From contig NZ_CP150241.1 of the NCBI RefSeq assembly GCF_037975235.1, positions 4,464,001-4,528,000 on the forward strand: a DNA stretch of 64,000 nt, read 5' to 3'. The notes beneath the pieces were generated by a model, which saw nothing but the letters and a program-made list of their open reading frames with translations, was not told the origin of the DNA and did no database searches. Every line of letters starts with the position of its first letter. The stretch's first letter is position 1. Source of the stretch: Paenibacillus sp. FSL R5-0341 (GTDB lineage Bacteria > Bacillota > Bacilli > Paenibacillales > Paenibacillaceae). Shown here piece by piece: positions 43,525 to 52,791 of the stretch. The translations under genes and the position numbers were made by a program.

Positions 43525-44292
43525 TCAGGGGGTTGCTCCCGGTTCAGCATCATCTTCCGGGTCATCCGGGATGAAAGGAACATAAGTATCTGCTTCAAGC
43601 ATGGTGATTTTCCCAGGGCGTTCGGTCTCAATCACTTGATTCAGATACTCCACTTTATCCGATAAAAGAGAGACGGTTGTAATTACTTCAAACTGTGATT
43701 TGGTATACATCCGAATCTGATCCGGAAACGAAGGCGTAGGGTTCGGAATAATCTCCGAAATATCCGTCGTCAATTCGTTTGGAATTTTAGCCAGGGTCTC
43801 GCTCAGTTCGGCTTTGAGCGGATCATCCGCCTTCCATTGGGTCAATATCGGCTTCTCTACAGCAACACCGATTGTTGCTGGCACTGTCAAGCTTGTCCCG
43901 CTGGCTAATATCGCTTTTAACGTACCATCCGTACCAAGTTCATACGCAACCGTGGCATATTCCTGAACTTTGATATGAATAATGCCTGGAAATTGCTTGT
44001 CCACGGTAACGGTTGAGATCGCCTTGATACTCTTGAGACGCTCGATTACCTCCGCAGCACTTGTCCCAAAAAATTGATCGCCTTCTTTCAGACCGCTTTT
44101 CTCCAGCAGTTCTGAAGTCGCTGTGTATACATTACCCGTAATTTCAACTGCCGAAATCCGACTCATGGAAGAACGAAAGAATAATACAGCGAGCAATACA
44201 ATAAATAGTAATAACAGAATAATTACAATTTTGCGGCTTGTGTTTCCTTTTGGCCGATTCTTCTTCAGAACCGGAATTTGACTTTTAGGCAT
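43525..44292 (-). CDS. divIB: DivIB/FtsQ, division protein with POTRA domain
   Basis: DivIB (255 aa) has a short basic cytoplasmic tail (KKNRPKGNTSRK) and one membrane helix at about 20-42. An outside POTRA domain begins ISAVEITGNVYTATSELLEK, and a beta domain ends near ITMLEADTYVPFIPD. It stabilises FtsL and the septal synthase complex. ATG 44292 with GGAG about nine bases upstream is preferred. The open frame continues back to 44571 into murA, but that part is not DivIB-like. Confidence 0.92.
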   Translation of the reverse strand: MPKSQIPVLKKNRPKGNTSRKIVIILLLLFIVLLAVLFFRSSMSRISAVEITGNVYTATSELLEKSGLKEGDQFFGTSAAEVIERLKSIKAISTVTVDKQFPGIIHIKVQEYATVAYELGTDGTLKAILASGTSLTVPATIGVAVEKPILTQWKADDPLKAELSETLAKIPNELTTDISEIIPNPTPSFPDQIRMYTKSQFEVITTVSLLSDKVEYLNQVIETERPGKITMLEADTYVPFIPDDPEDDAEPGATP

Positions 44293-44350
44293 AAGTAGCG
44301 CTCCACAAAGCCTCAGGTCCCCTCCCTTCAAGAAGGGGACGCCAAGGACG

Positions 44351-45634
44351 TTAATTGGCAAAATCCAACTCTTTCGAAACGGGCGACTGTCGCTCAACCG
44401 ATGCTCCAAGACTCTGGAATAACTTCTCGATCTGATCGTATCCCCGGTCAATATGATGCACTTGCTCCACAACCGTTTTGCCTTGAGCAGCCAGACCTGC
44501 AATAACCAGAGCTGCACCTGCACGAAGATCGGTTGCTTCCACTGTAGCCCCGTACAGACGGGGAACACCACGGATAAATGCTGCGTTCAGATCGACTGAA
44601 ATATCAGCCCCCATCACATTCAGCTCATCCACATGTTTGAATCGACCCTCGAATACCGTTTCCTTCATCACACTGAATCCGTCTGCCAGACTGAGCAACA
44701 CCATGATTTGTGATTGCAGATCTGTCGGAAACGAAGGATACGGAGAAGTCACAATACGGTCTACTGATTTTGGACGGCTCATACAGCTCACCGTCATTAT
44801 ATCATTGCAGACTGTGATTTGAACACCAGTGCGCTTCAACACATGTATAAGTGAAGTAAGATGAGCAGGATTGCAATGTGTAAGCGTAACATTGCCACGC
44901 GTTGCTGCAGCTGCGATCATCACGGTCCCAGCAACGATTCGATCCGGTATAATCTCATACGAACAAGGCTTCAATTTCTCAACGCCATTAATCGTAATCG
45001 TATCCGTTCCTGCACCAATGATGCTTGCACCCATAGCATTCAGGAAGTGCTGCAGATCTTGTATTTCAGGTTCTCTTGCGGCGTTGCAAATGGTTGTCGT
45101 GCCTTTAGCCATAACGGCTGCCATCATGATATTCTCGGTCGCTCCCACACTCGGGAAATCCAAATGAATATCTGTACCCACCAGATTCTTCCCATGACAG
45201 ATAATCTGTTGGTCCTGCTCTTCAATCAAAGCTCCGAGCGCTTCCAGGCCCCGGAGGTGAAGATCAATTTTGCGTTCTCCAATGGCACAGCCCCCTGGCT
45301 GGTACACTGACACTTGCCCAAACTTAGCCAGCAATGGTCCCATCAAAAAAATGGAAGAGCGCATCTGCTTCATTAGATCTTCTGGCACATCATATGACCG
45401 GATCGACGAGGTATTAATCGTCACTGTTCCCTGTTCATGCCGACACGTGCATCCAAGCCGTTCCAGGATATACAGCATCACTTCAATGTCCAGCAAGTGT
45501 GGAACGTTATGCAGTGTAACTTCTCCATCTGCCAACAAACTTGCGGCCATAATCGGTAAAGCGGCATTTTTTGCTCCATGGATGCGTATGGATCCTGAGA
45601 GGGGTTTCCCGCCTTCAATCACCAATTTGTCCAA
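44351..45634 (-). CDS. murA: UDP-GlcNAc 1-carboxyvinyltransferase
   Basis: MurA (427 aa) transfers enolpyruvate to UDP-GlcNAc, the first committed peptidoglycan step, and is the fosfomycin target. The catalytic Cys loop reads YQPGGCAIGERKIDLHLRGL; the Cys predicts fosfomycin sensitivity. LVIEGGKPLSGSIRIHGAKN at the N-terminus and the DLRAGAALVIAGLAAQG block near the C-terminus are family marks. It lies within the dcw cluster between murB and divIB. Firmicutes usually have two MurA genes, and which paralogue this is cannot be told here. Confidence 0.95.
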   Translation of the reverse strand: MDKLVIEGGKPLSGSIRIHGAKNAALPIMAASLLADGEVTLHNVPHLLDIEVMLYILERLGCTCRHEQGTVTINTSSIRSYDVPEDLMKQMRSSIFLMGPLLAKFGQVSVYQPGGCAIGERKIDLHLRGLEALGALIEEQDQQIICHGKNLVGTDIHLDFPSVGATENIMMAAVMAKGTTTICNAAREPEIQDLQHFLNAMGASIIGAGTDTITINGVEKLKPCSYEIIPDRIVAGTVMIAAAATRGNVTLTHCNPAHLTSLIHVLKRTGVQITVCNDIMTVSCMSRPKSVDRIVTSPYPSFPTDLQSQIMVLLSLADGFSVMKETVFEGRFKHVDELNVMGADISVDLNAAFIRGVPRLYGATVEATDLRAGAALVIAGLAAQGKTVVEQVHHIDRGYDQIEKLFQSLGASVERQSPVSKELDFAN

Positions 45635-45651
45635 TGTATCACCTCCGGGGT

Positions 45652-46557
45652 TTACCGCTCACCCACTACGAAGACTTCCGGTACCAGGTTAATACCGTTT
45701 TGAGATGATATAGTGCTCTGAATCTGCTGCATTAGGGTGATAACGTCCTCTGCTGTTGCTTGCCCTGTATTGACAATGAAATTGGCATGCATGGTGGATA
45801 CCTGTGCGCCTCCCAGAGTCAACCCTTTCAGCCCTGCTGCTTCAATCAGACGGGCTGCATGATCACCCGGGGGATTTCGGAATACACTGCCTGCACATGC
45901 CATCTGCAGTGGCTGTGTGCGGCGTCGGCGATCTTTGTAAGCCGCCATGGCTTCCGAAATGACTTTGCGCTCTCCCTGCTGAAGTTCAAATGAAGCTTCC
46001 AGCACGATGCCTCTCCGATCATGCAGAACAGAGTGGCGGTAGGCAAAATCCATGTCCTCCTTGCTGTAACGTACCAATTCTCCTGTCTCCAGTACAATCT
46101 CAGCGAATTTGAATATCCGTGACACATCCGATCCATGGGCACCCGCGTTCATGTATACGGCTCCACCGACAGTTCCGGGGATACCGCTGCCGAATTCCAG
46201 ACCGGTCCATTCCTTTTTCGCAGCAACCACACTGAGTTTAACAAAAGAATGCGCCGCTCCAGCGGTTACGCCGCCTTCGTGAAACTCGGCATAATCAAAG
46301 CCTTCGCCTGGTTTCACAACAACACCACGTATTCCTTTGTCTGACACCAGCATGTTTGAACCCCGTCCAAGTTGCATCCACGGCATCTGATGCTTGTGAA
46401 GCAATTGAATGAGATGTATCATCTGCTCTTTATTCTCCGGAATGACCAGTGCATCCGCAGGACCGCCGATCTTCCATGTGGTGTATTTGGCTAGCGATTC
46501 GTTTTCAAGAACTCTGCCAACATTATGCTGGGACAGTATCGATATCCACTGGTGCAT
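45652..46557 (-). CDS. murB: UDP-N-acetylenolpyruvoylglucosamine reductase
   Basis: MurB (301 aa, type II form) reduces the enolpyruvyl group with FAD and NADPH. FAD-binding KYTTWKIGGPADALVIP and LGRGSNMLVSDKGIRGVVV, and GIPGTVGGAVYMNAGAHGSD, are present. The catalytic Ser region is QMACAGSVFRNPPGDHAARL. ATG 46557 is chosen for AAAGGAGG about eight bases upstream; an earlier start at 46593 overlaps that site. Confidence 0.96.
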   Translation of the reverse strand: MHQWISILSQHNVGRVLENESLAKYTTWKIGGPADALVIPENKEQMIHLIQLLHKHQMPWMQLGRGSNMLVSDKGIRGVVVKPGEGFDYAEFHEGGVTAGAAHSFVKLSVVAAKKEWTGLEFGSGIPGTVGGAVYMNAGAHGSDVSRIFKFAEIVLETGELVRYSKEDMDFAYRHSVLHDRRGIVLEASFELQQGERKVISEAMAAYKDRRRRTQPLQMACAGSVFRNPPGDHAARLIEAAGLKGLTLGGAQVSTMHANFIVNTGQATAEDVITLMQQIQSTISSQNGINLVPEVFVVGER

Positions 46558-46706
46558 GTGTGCATCCTCCTTTGCTTCAAAGCCGATGAACATGGTATGT
46601 TCTGTTGCTACAGACCGTGTTCTAGCGCCATGGAACGATGGTCACGATTTATACGGTATCTTATGTCAGTCCCGTCTTGTGTGTGACAATCGCCCACAAA
46701 CGCACT

Positions 46707-47816
46707 CTATCGACGTGCAGCAAGACGCTGAATTTCACGCACAAGCACTTCCGCTGCATCCGGTTTCCCCAGTTTCCGGGAGGCTTCAGCCATTCGCTTA
46801 CGCCCGAGTTCATCATTCATAATCCCGGCAATGGCTTCATACAGCACTTTGCCTGTAAGATCCTTCTCCAGCATCGTGAGCGACGCGCCTCCACCTTCAA
46901 GCTTGCGTGCATTGGCTTCCTGATGATTGTTGGTCACGTTGGGTGACGGAATCAGGATCGAAGGAATGCCCAGTGATGTAATCTCCGCAAGGAATGATGC
47001 CCCAGCGCGATTTACAATCAAGGATGTACAAGCAAGTACCTCAGGCATATTGTGTACGTAAGGTAGAACATGCAGGTGGTTTGGCATTGTACCCAATGAA
47101 CTGCGAATGGCTTCACGCGTTTCATCAAAATAGGTATCCCCTGTCACGTAAACCACATGAACATCATCCAGTTGCTCCAGCATAGGAGCCATGTCCACCA
47201 TCGCTTTATTGATTGCTTTCGCTCCACGACTGCCACCGACCACAAGAACAACACGGCTGTTCATCGGGACACCTAATGTGGCAAAACCACGATCACGGCT
47301 AGCCTGAGCTACCGTAGTCGCTCGCGGATTACCGGTGTAGATCACATTTTTCGCACCTGAAAACGATTTTTCAAGTCCTTCAAAGCTAACGGCAACCGTG
47401 TCCACATAACGCATCAAAAATTTGTTAGTTAGACCCGGAATGGCGTTCTGTTCATGAATTATACTCGGAATCCCCAGTTTTGTTGCTGCATACACTACAG
47501 GTCCACACACATATCCACCCGTACCAATTACAACATCCGGTTTGAATTCCTTCAGCATTTTTTTGGACTTGCGTACACCTTGAATGAAACGCATGACCGT
47601 TTTCAGGTTGTCGATGGACAATTTGCGCCGAAAACCGGTAATATCAATTGATTTAAAAGGAATATTTTCCTGGGGGACCAGTTTGCTTTCCAGCCCTCTG
47701 GTTCCGCCAATATATAGAAATGTCGAGCCCGGGTTCTCCGCCTCACATTGTCTTGCTATGGCAACGGCCGGATAGATATGTCCACCCGTACCGCCGCCGC
47801 TTAGAACGACTCGCAT
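46707..47816 (-). CDS. murG: MurG, lipid II-forming GlcNAc transferase
   Basis: MurG (369 aa, GT28) adds GlcNAc to lipid I on the inner membrane face. G-loops MRVVLSGGGTGGHIYPAVAI and VLVVGGSRGAKAIN, IGTGGYVCGPVVYAATKLGI, and the donor-binding region LIVNRAGASFLAEITSLG are all present. ATG 47816 follows GAGGTGA at the normal distance; ATG 47834 precedes that site and is less likely. It is followed by a 149-base gap before murB. Confidence 0.96.
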   Translation of the reverse strand: MRVVLSGGGTGGHIYPAVAIARQCEAENPGSTFLYIGGTRGLESKLVPQENIPFKSIDITGFRRKLSIDNLKTVMRFIQGVRKSKKMLKEFKPDVVIGTGGYVCGPVVYAATKLGIPSIIHEQNAIPGLTNKFLMRYVDTVAVSFEGLEKSFSGAKNVIYTGNPRATTVAQASRDRGFATLGVPMNSRVVLVVGGSRGAKAINKAMVDMAPMLEQLDDVHVVYVTGDTYFDETREAIRSSLGTMPNHLHVLPYVHNMPEVLACTSLIVNRAGASFLAEITSLGIPSILIPSPNVTNNHQEANARKLEGGGASLTMLEKDLTGKVLYEAIAGIMNDELGRKRMAEASRKLGKPDAAEVLVREIQRLAARR

Positions 47817-47823
47817 CGCATTG

Positions 47824-48921
47824 TCACCTCGCATAACGGGATAAGTTCACTAAAATGCCCAGTGCTGTGAGCATGAGGGTCAATGATGATCCGCCGTAAC
47901 TGATCAGAGGTAAGGTAATACCCGTAACTGGCATCATTCCAATGACAACACCAATGTTAATAATGACCTGTACGGCGACCATACCTACGATACCAACACC
48001 AAGCAGGCTGCCGAAGGCATCCGGGACGGTCATCGCTACACGCATTCCTCTCCACACCAGCACCAGAAACAACAATAATACAATCATTCCACCTATAAAG
48101 CCGAGTTCTTCGGCCAAAATACTAAAAATAAAGTCCGTTTGCGGTTCAGGTACATAACTGTACTTCTGCCGGCTCATGCCCAGTCCCAATCCCGCCAGTC
48201 CACCAGGCCCAATCGCGTATAACGATTGAATGATCTGATAACCGGCACCCAATGGATCGGACCATGGGTCCAAAAACGCTGTGATACGCTGCAACCGATA
48301 GGGAGCTGCTGCGATCAACGCTGCAAATCCGGCTACGCCGCCAAGAGCAAGCAAGCTTAGATGTTTCATTCGTGCTCCGGCTGTAAAGATAATAAGCATC
48401 GACGCGCCCATCATCACGGTGCCTGTCCCCAAATCAGGTTGCAGCATAATAATACCAAAAGCCAAACCGATCAATCCCAGCGGTGGCAGAAGCCCCGTTG
48501 TGAAGGTCTTGATTTTGCCTGGCTCCTTGCTCAGCCAGTGAGCGAGAAACAAAATCATACCCAGCTTCATGAATTCTGAGGGCTGGATACCGAACGAACC
48601 TATACCAAGCCAACTTCGTGCGCCTCCGCGAACCACTCCAATTCCAGGAATTAGCACCGCAATGAGCATAATAAAACACGCAATCAATATTGGCTTGGCA
48701 TATTTCCTCCACACCCGGTAGTCTACATTAGCAGTTACGAACATGGCCACAAGCCCAAGCACCGCAAACAAGGCCTGTCTTTTTACAAAATAAAATGAAT
48801 CGCCATAATCATGAAAGGCAAGCACCGAGCCTGCGCTATATACCATTATGATGCCGATGGCAAGCAATGCCAAAATACAAATCAGCAACCAAATATCTGG
48901 TGCCGGTCGCGTCTGTTTCAT
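47824..48921 (-). CDS. SEDS glycosyltransferase, FtsW/SpoVE type
   Basis: This SEDS-family lipid II polymerase has 365 residues and about ten membrane helices. Family motifs are ARSWLGIGSFGIQPSEFMKL, PYRLQRITAFLDPWSDPLG, EPQTDFIFSILAEELGFIGG and TLPLISYGGSS. Its place between murD and murG is that of spoVE in B. subtilis, where SpoVE makes spore cortex with SpoVD. In many other bacteria the same slot holds the vegetative ftsW. SpoVD and a second class B PBP are both in this cluster, so either partner is possible. Confidence 0.92.
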   Translation of the reverse strand: MKQTRPAPDIWLLICILALLAIGIIMVYSAGSVLAFHDYGDSFYFVKRQALFAVLGLVAMFVTANVDYRVWRKYAKPILIACFIMLIAVLIPGIGVVRGGARSWLGIGSFGIQPSEFMKLGMILFLAHWLSKEPGKIKTFTTGLLPPLGLIGLAFGIIMLQPDLGTGTVMMGASMLIIFTAGARMKHLSLLALGGVAGFAALIAAAPYRLQRITAFLDPWSDPLGAGYQIIQSLYAIGPGGLAGLGLGMSRQKYSYVPEPQTDFIFSILAEELGFIGGMIVLLLFLVLVWRGMRVAMTVPDAFGSLLGVGIVGMVAVQVIINIGVVIGMMPVTGITLPLISYGGSSLTLMLTALGILVNLSRYAR

Positions 48922-48969
48922 CAGGAGGCCACCCCTTGCATGGAAGTAGGGGCTTTTCCACCCCCCTAC

Positions 48970-50391
48970 TTACAAGTTATGCGCCGCCTCTTTAAAAATG
49001 CGTCCCCGCTCTTCATAGGAAGCAAACATATCCCAACTTGCACATGCCGGGGACAACAAAACGACATCACCGGCAGTAGCAAGCTTCGATGCTTCCTGCA
49101 CAGCAGCGGTTAACGTCCGGGCAGCGTCCTCCTCATTATCGACGACCTTAACTTGCTTTAATCCGGCAAGTTCCGCGACCTTGGCAATTTTTGTCCGTGT
49201 CTCTCCAATTGCAACGACAGCTTTCACTCGTTCCTGGAACAAGGGTAACAACTCCATCATGTCTGATCCACGATCCAGCCCTCCGGCAATTAACACGACC
49301 GGTTCCTTGAACGAATTCAGGGCCATAACCGTTGCCTTCGAATTGGTCGCTTTGGAGTTGTTGTAGTATGCAGAGCCATTATGCTCCAGAACGTATTCAA
49401 GTCGGTGTTCAACTCCCTTGAAGTCTGCAAGCGGAGCAGCCAGCACCGCAGGATCAGCTCCTGCCGCTACAGCAATGGCCACAGCAGCTAGTGCATTTTC
49501 AACATTAAATCGCCCAGGAAGGCCAATGTCCTCAACGTCGATAATGTTGTGGTGATCTCCGTTTTCATCTGCGTAAATTACCTGACGCTTCACATCATCC
49601 TCTTCTCCATCCACATAAGGAGGATCTGCATACACACCTGTATCCAATTTCTCTGTCACAGAGAAGGGGATCAATCTGCCTTTGATGTAAGGAACCAGAC
49701 CACGACATACCGCATCATCCCAATTTAGAATGGCTACGTCGTCAGACTGCTGATTGGCAAACAGTTTAGCTTTGGAAGCCACATAATCATCCATGTTCCC
49801 GTGATAGTCCAGATGCGTCTCTGCAACGTTAAGTAAGCTGGCAATCCGAGGACGGAAATCAACCGTTCCTTTGAGCTGGAAACTGCTAAGCTCAACAACC
49901 ATCCAGTGATCTGGAGAAGCTTGCTCTGCCGCTTCACAGAGAGGTGTTCCAATATTGCCGGCAACAATCGGCTTGAGGCCGGCATGTTCCAACATTTTAC
50001 CCACCCAAGTGGTCGTTGTTGTTTTGCCATTGGAGCCGGTAATACCGATCATGGGTGCAGCACATAGATGATAAGCGACCTCTACCTCTGTCACTACTTC
50101 AATGCCTAACGCCAGAGCTTGCTGCACTGGAGCAGCATGGTATGGGATGCCGGGATTTTTGACGACCAGCTTCACATCACTGTGAATCAGATCATCCGGA
50201 TGTCCTCCGCATACAACAGAAATTCCCAAAGCCTCCAATTCGGAAGCTTCGGGACACTGTTCTCTCTCTTTTTTATCATTCACTGTAACCTTCGCTCCGG
50301 CACGATCCAGCACTTTGGCAACTTGCACGCCACTTTTGGCCAATCCGAGCACGACTACTTGTTGTCCGCGATATGATTCAGGATGGTTCAT
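48970..50391 (-). CDS. murD: UDP-MurNAc-L-Ala:D-Glu ligase
   Basis: MurD (473 aa) adds D-Glu to UDP-MurNAc-L-Ala. It shows the N-terminal Rossmann-like VVVLGLAKSGVQVAKVLDRA, the ATP P-loop IGITGSNGKTTTTTWVGKML, the carbamylated-Lys/Mg region and the C-terminal LIAGGLDRGSDMMEL and LLSPACASWDMFASYEERG. It is four bases downstream of mraY. Confidence 0.97.
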   Translation of the reverse strand: MNHPESYRGQQVVVLGLAKSGVQVAKVLDRAGAKVTVNDKKEREQCPEASELEALGISVVCGGHPDDLIHSDVKLVVKNPGIPYHAAPVQQALALGIEVVTEVEVAYHLCAAPMIGITGSNGKTTTTTWVGKMLEHAGLKPIVAGNIGTPLCEAAEQASPDHWMVVELSSFQLKGTVDFRPRIASLLNVAETHLDYHGNMDDYVASKAKLFANQQSDDVAILNWDDAVCRGLVPYIKGRLIPFSVTEKLDTGVYADPPYVDGEEDDVKRQVIYADENGDHHNIIDVEDIGLPGRFNVENALAAVAIAVAAGADPAVLAAPLADFKGVEHRLEYVLEHNGSAYYNNSKATNSKATVMALNSFKEPVVLIAGGLDRGSDMMELLPLFQERVKAVVAIGETRTKIAKVAELAGLKQVKVVDNEEDAARTLTAAVQEASKLATAGDVVLLSPACASWDMFASYEERGRIFKEAAHNL

Positions 50392-50394
50392 GAT

Positions 50395-51363
50395 CTACAA
50401 CCCCTTGTTGAGATAAAGTCCAAGAGCGGCCAAAATTGCGCCTACCGCCCAAAAGGTAATAACAACCCGCCATTCTGACCAACCACTTAATTCAAAGTGA
50501 TGGTGAATAGGGCTCATTTTGAATACACGCTTGCCGCGAGTCTTGAATGATACCACTTGAATGATGACAGACAGGATCTCGATGACAAAAATACCGCCAA
50601 TGATAACAAATAGAAGCTCTGTTTTGGTTACAATCGCTACCGCACCAATTGCACCGCCAATCCCCAGAGAACCTGTGTCTCCCATAAACACTTTGGCCGG
50701 ATGTGCGTTATATACCAGAAAACCAAGCACGGCTCCGATCATCGCTGCTGCACACACGGCAGCCGGCATCGACGTGGCTTGCATCGCCACAATGGCAAAT
50801 GCCCCAAACGCAATTGCACTTACCCCGGATAGTAAACCATCCAAACCATCGGTAAAGTTAACCGCATTGGTGATGGCAAGCATCATGAATACGACAAACG
50901 GATAATAGAACCATCCGGTCCAGTCGAACGAGAATGACGTACCCGGAATAGAAATGGCTGTGCTATGTCCATTCTGGATCAGCAAGAAACACATCACTGC
51001 ACTGAAGAACAATTGGCCCAGCATTTTTTGTCTGGCCGTCAGTCCGAGCGAACGTTTGAACACAATTTTGATGTAGTCATCCAGGAAACCTATCAGCCCA
51101 AATCCCAGCGTAGCCACGAGCAAGACATAAAAGTCTGTATTCTTGACTGCCGAAAATTTCAAAAAGGCCAATGTGAATGCAACTAAAATGACGACGCCAC
51201 CCATTGTAGGTGTTCCGCTTTTTTTCAAATGGCTCTGAGGTCCATCTTCCCTAACCTGCTGTCCGAATTTCATTCTTCGTAACAGCGGAATCAGGAGCGG
51301 TGCGGCAATCACCGCCAGAATAAATGAAACGCCGATTGTTAACAGTAATACCTGAAAATCCAT
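50395..51363 (-). CDS. mraY: MraY, phospho-MurNAc-pentapeptide translocase
   Basis: MraY (322 aa, ten membrane helices) moves phospho-MurNAc-pentapeptide onto undecaprenyl phosphate to form lipid I. Mg-binding and catalytic blocks are [40 protein letters not shown] and [16 protein letters not shown], with the HHHFE-type loop [18 protein letters not shown]. It lies between murF and murD. Confidence 0.97.
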   Translation of the reverse strand: MDFQVLLLTIGVSFILAVIAAPLLIPLLRRMKFGQQVREDGPQSHLKKSGTPTMGGVVILVAFTLAFLKFSAVKNTDFYVLLVATLGFGLIGFLDDYIKIVFKRSLGLTARQKMLGQLFFSAVMCFLLIQNGHSTAISIPGTSFSFDWTGWFYYPFVVFMMLAITNAVNFTDGLDGLLSGVSAIAFGAFAIVAMQATSMPAAVCAAAMIGAVLGFLVYNAHPAKVFMGDTGSLGIGGAIGAVAIVTKTELLFVIIGGIFVIEILSVIIQVVSFKTRGKRVFKMSPIHHHFELSGWSEWRVVITFWAVGAILAALGLYLNKGL

Positions 51364-51375
51364 GGGTTCACCCCT

Positions 51376-52791
51376 CTAGTCTACTCGATTCTGTAATGGT
51401 GCTATTTGTAGTGCTTCGACCACGTCCTCCAGCTTCATGCCTCTTGAGGCTTTGAACAAGACAACGTCTCTGGGATGTAGTTTCTCCAGTAGATAACGGG
51501 TCATTTCTTCTTTATCTATAAAAGCATGCACAGCCTCTGCCGGCATTTGCTTTCTTGCTCCTTCAGCAATATTAGCTGATAGCGGACCATATACCAGCAC
51601 CATGTCCATTTTGGCAGGTGTGATATACTCTCCGATTCCATAATGCAGATCCTGCTCCTGAGGACCAAGTTCAAGCATATCACCAAGCACAGCCACTTTC
51701 ATACGGTATCCTTTCAGACCTTCCAATACATCGATTGCGGCCTTCATGGAGGTTGGACTTGCATTGTATGCATCATTCAGCAGGGTCAGACCACTAACAC
51801 CTTGCGTAACCTCAATGCGCATGCCTGTCAGTTTCAAGCGGGACAATCCCGCAGCAATCTGTTCCGTAATCACTCCAAAATGACGGGCTACAGCGAGGGC
51901 AGCCAGACAGTTAACGACATTATGCGTTCCCAGCAGAGGGAGCGTAAATGCATGATCTCCATACTGTTTGGTAGTGAAAACAACCCCGTTCTGCGCATTC
52001 ATGAGTCCCGTAGGATAGTCATCATTATCGGTCTCAAGACCAAATGTAAACCGCTGCAATCCTTTTGGTTGTTTCGTTGCGGGTTCTTCAAGAACTTGTG
52101 CAATTAAAGGCTCGTCTCCGTTGTAGATCAGTAACCCGTCCGCTTTCATTCCCGCTGCAATCTCGGATTTGGCTCTGGCAATCTCCAATCTCGACCCCAG
52201 TTGCAGCAGATGAGATTCCCCAATATTGGTGATGACCGCTACATCAGGCTGCGCAATAACCGACAAATCGTTAATTTCCCCGCGACCACTCATGCCCATC
52301 TCCAAAATGATAATCTCTGTATCCGGGTCCATGCTTAGTACAGTCAGTGGTAAACCAATATGGTTGTTGAAGTTTCCTTGTGTCTTGTGCACTTTGAACG
52401 TCGTTGAGAGCATGGCATCCACGATGTCCTTCGTTGTCGTCTTACCATTACTGCCTGTGATGCCAACAATAGCAGCTTTATTCTCCGTTAGATAAGCAGA
52501 TGCGAGTGCTTGCAGTGCAACAAGGGTGTCGTCAACAACAATGACAGCGCCTTGTGGAGGAATACCATGATCCTTTTGCCAGATCGCCCCTGCAGCCCCC
52601 TTCTCTAGACAGGCTTGCACAAATTCGTGTCCGTCAAACCTTTCACCCACTAGCGGGATAAACAAACTGCCTTCCAGGGGTTTACGCGAATCGGTAAACA
52701 CCCCTTCGACCATTACATTGCCATGAGCAGCAACGTCACTTAATGTTCCTCCACACATCTCGGCCAATTGTGCCAATGTTCTTTTTATCAA
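51376..52791 (-). CDS. murF: UDP-MurNAc-tripeptide:D-Ala-D-Ala ligase
   Basis: MurF (471 aa) completes the pentapeptide. It has the N-terminal DSRKPLEGSLFIPLVGERFD, P-loop VGITGSNGKTTTKDIVDAML, KTQGNFNNHIGLPLTVL with the conserved Asn-His, and LNDAYNASPTSMKAAIDVL. The ATG overlaps the murE stop by four bases. In B. subtilis murF lies outside the dcw cluster next to ddl; here it occupies the ancestral place between murE and mraY. Confidence 0.96.
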   Translation of the reverse strand: MIKRTLAQLAEMCGGTLSDVAAHGNVMVEGVFTDSRKPLEGSLFIPLVGERFDGHEFVQACLEKGAAGAIWQKDHGIPPQGAVIVVDDTLVALQALASAYLTENKAAIVGITGSNGKTTTKDIVDAMLSTTFKVHKTQGNFNNHIGLPLTVLSMDPDTEIIILEMGMSGRGEINDLSVIAQPDVAVITNIGESHLLQLGSRLEIARAKSEIAAGMKADGLLIYNGDEPLIAQVLEEPATKQPKGLQRFTFGLETDNDDYPTGLMNAQNGVVFTTKQYGDHAFTLPLLGTHNVVNCLAALAVARHFGVITEQIAAGLSRLKLTGMRIEVTQGVSGLTLLNDAYNASPTSMKAAIDVLEGLKGYRMKVAVLGDMLELGPQEQDLHYGIGEYITPAKMDMVLVYGPLSANIAEGARKQMPAEAVHAFIDKEEMTRYLLEKLHPRDVVLFKASRGMKLEDVVEALQIAPLQNRVD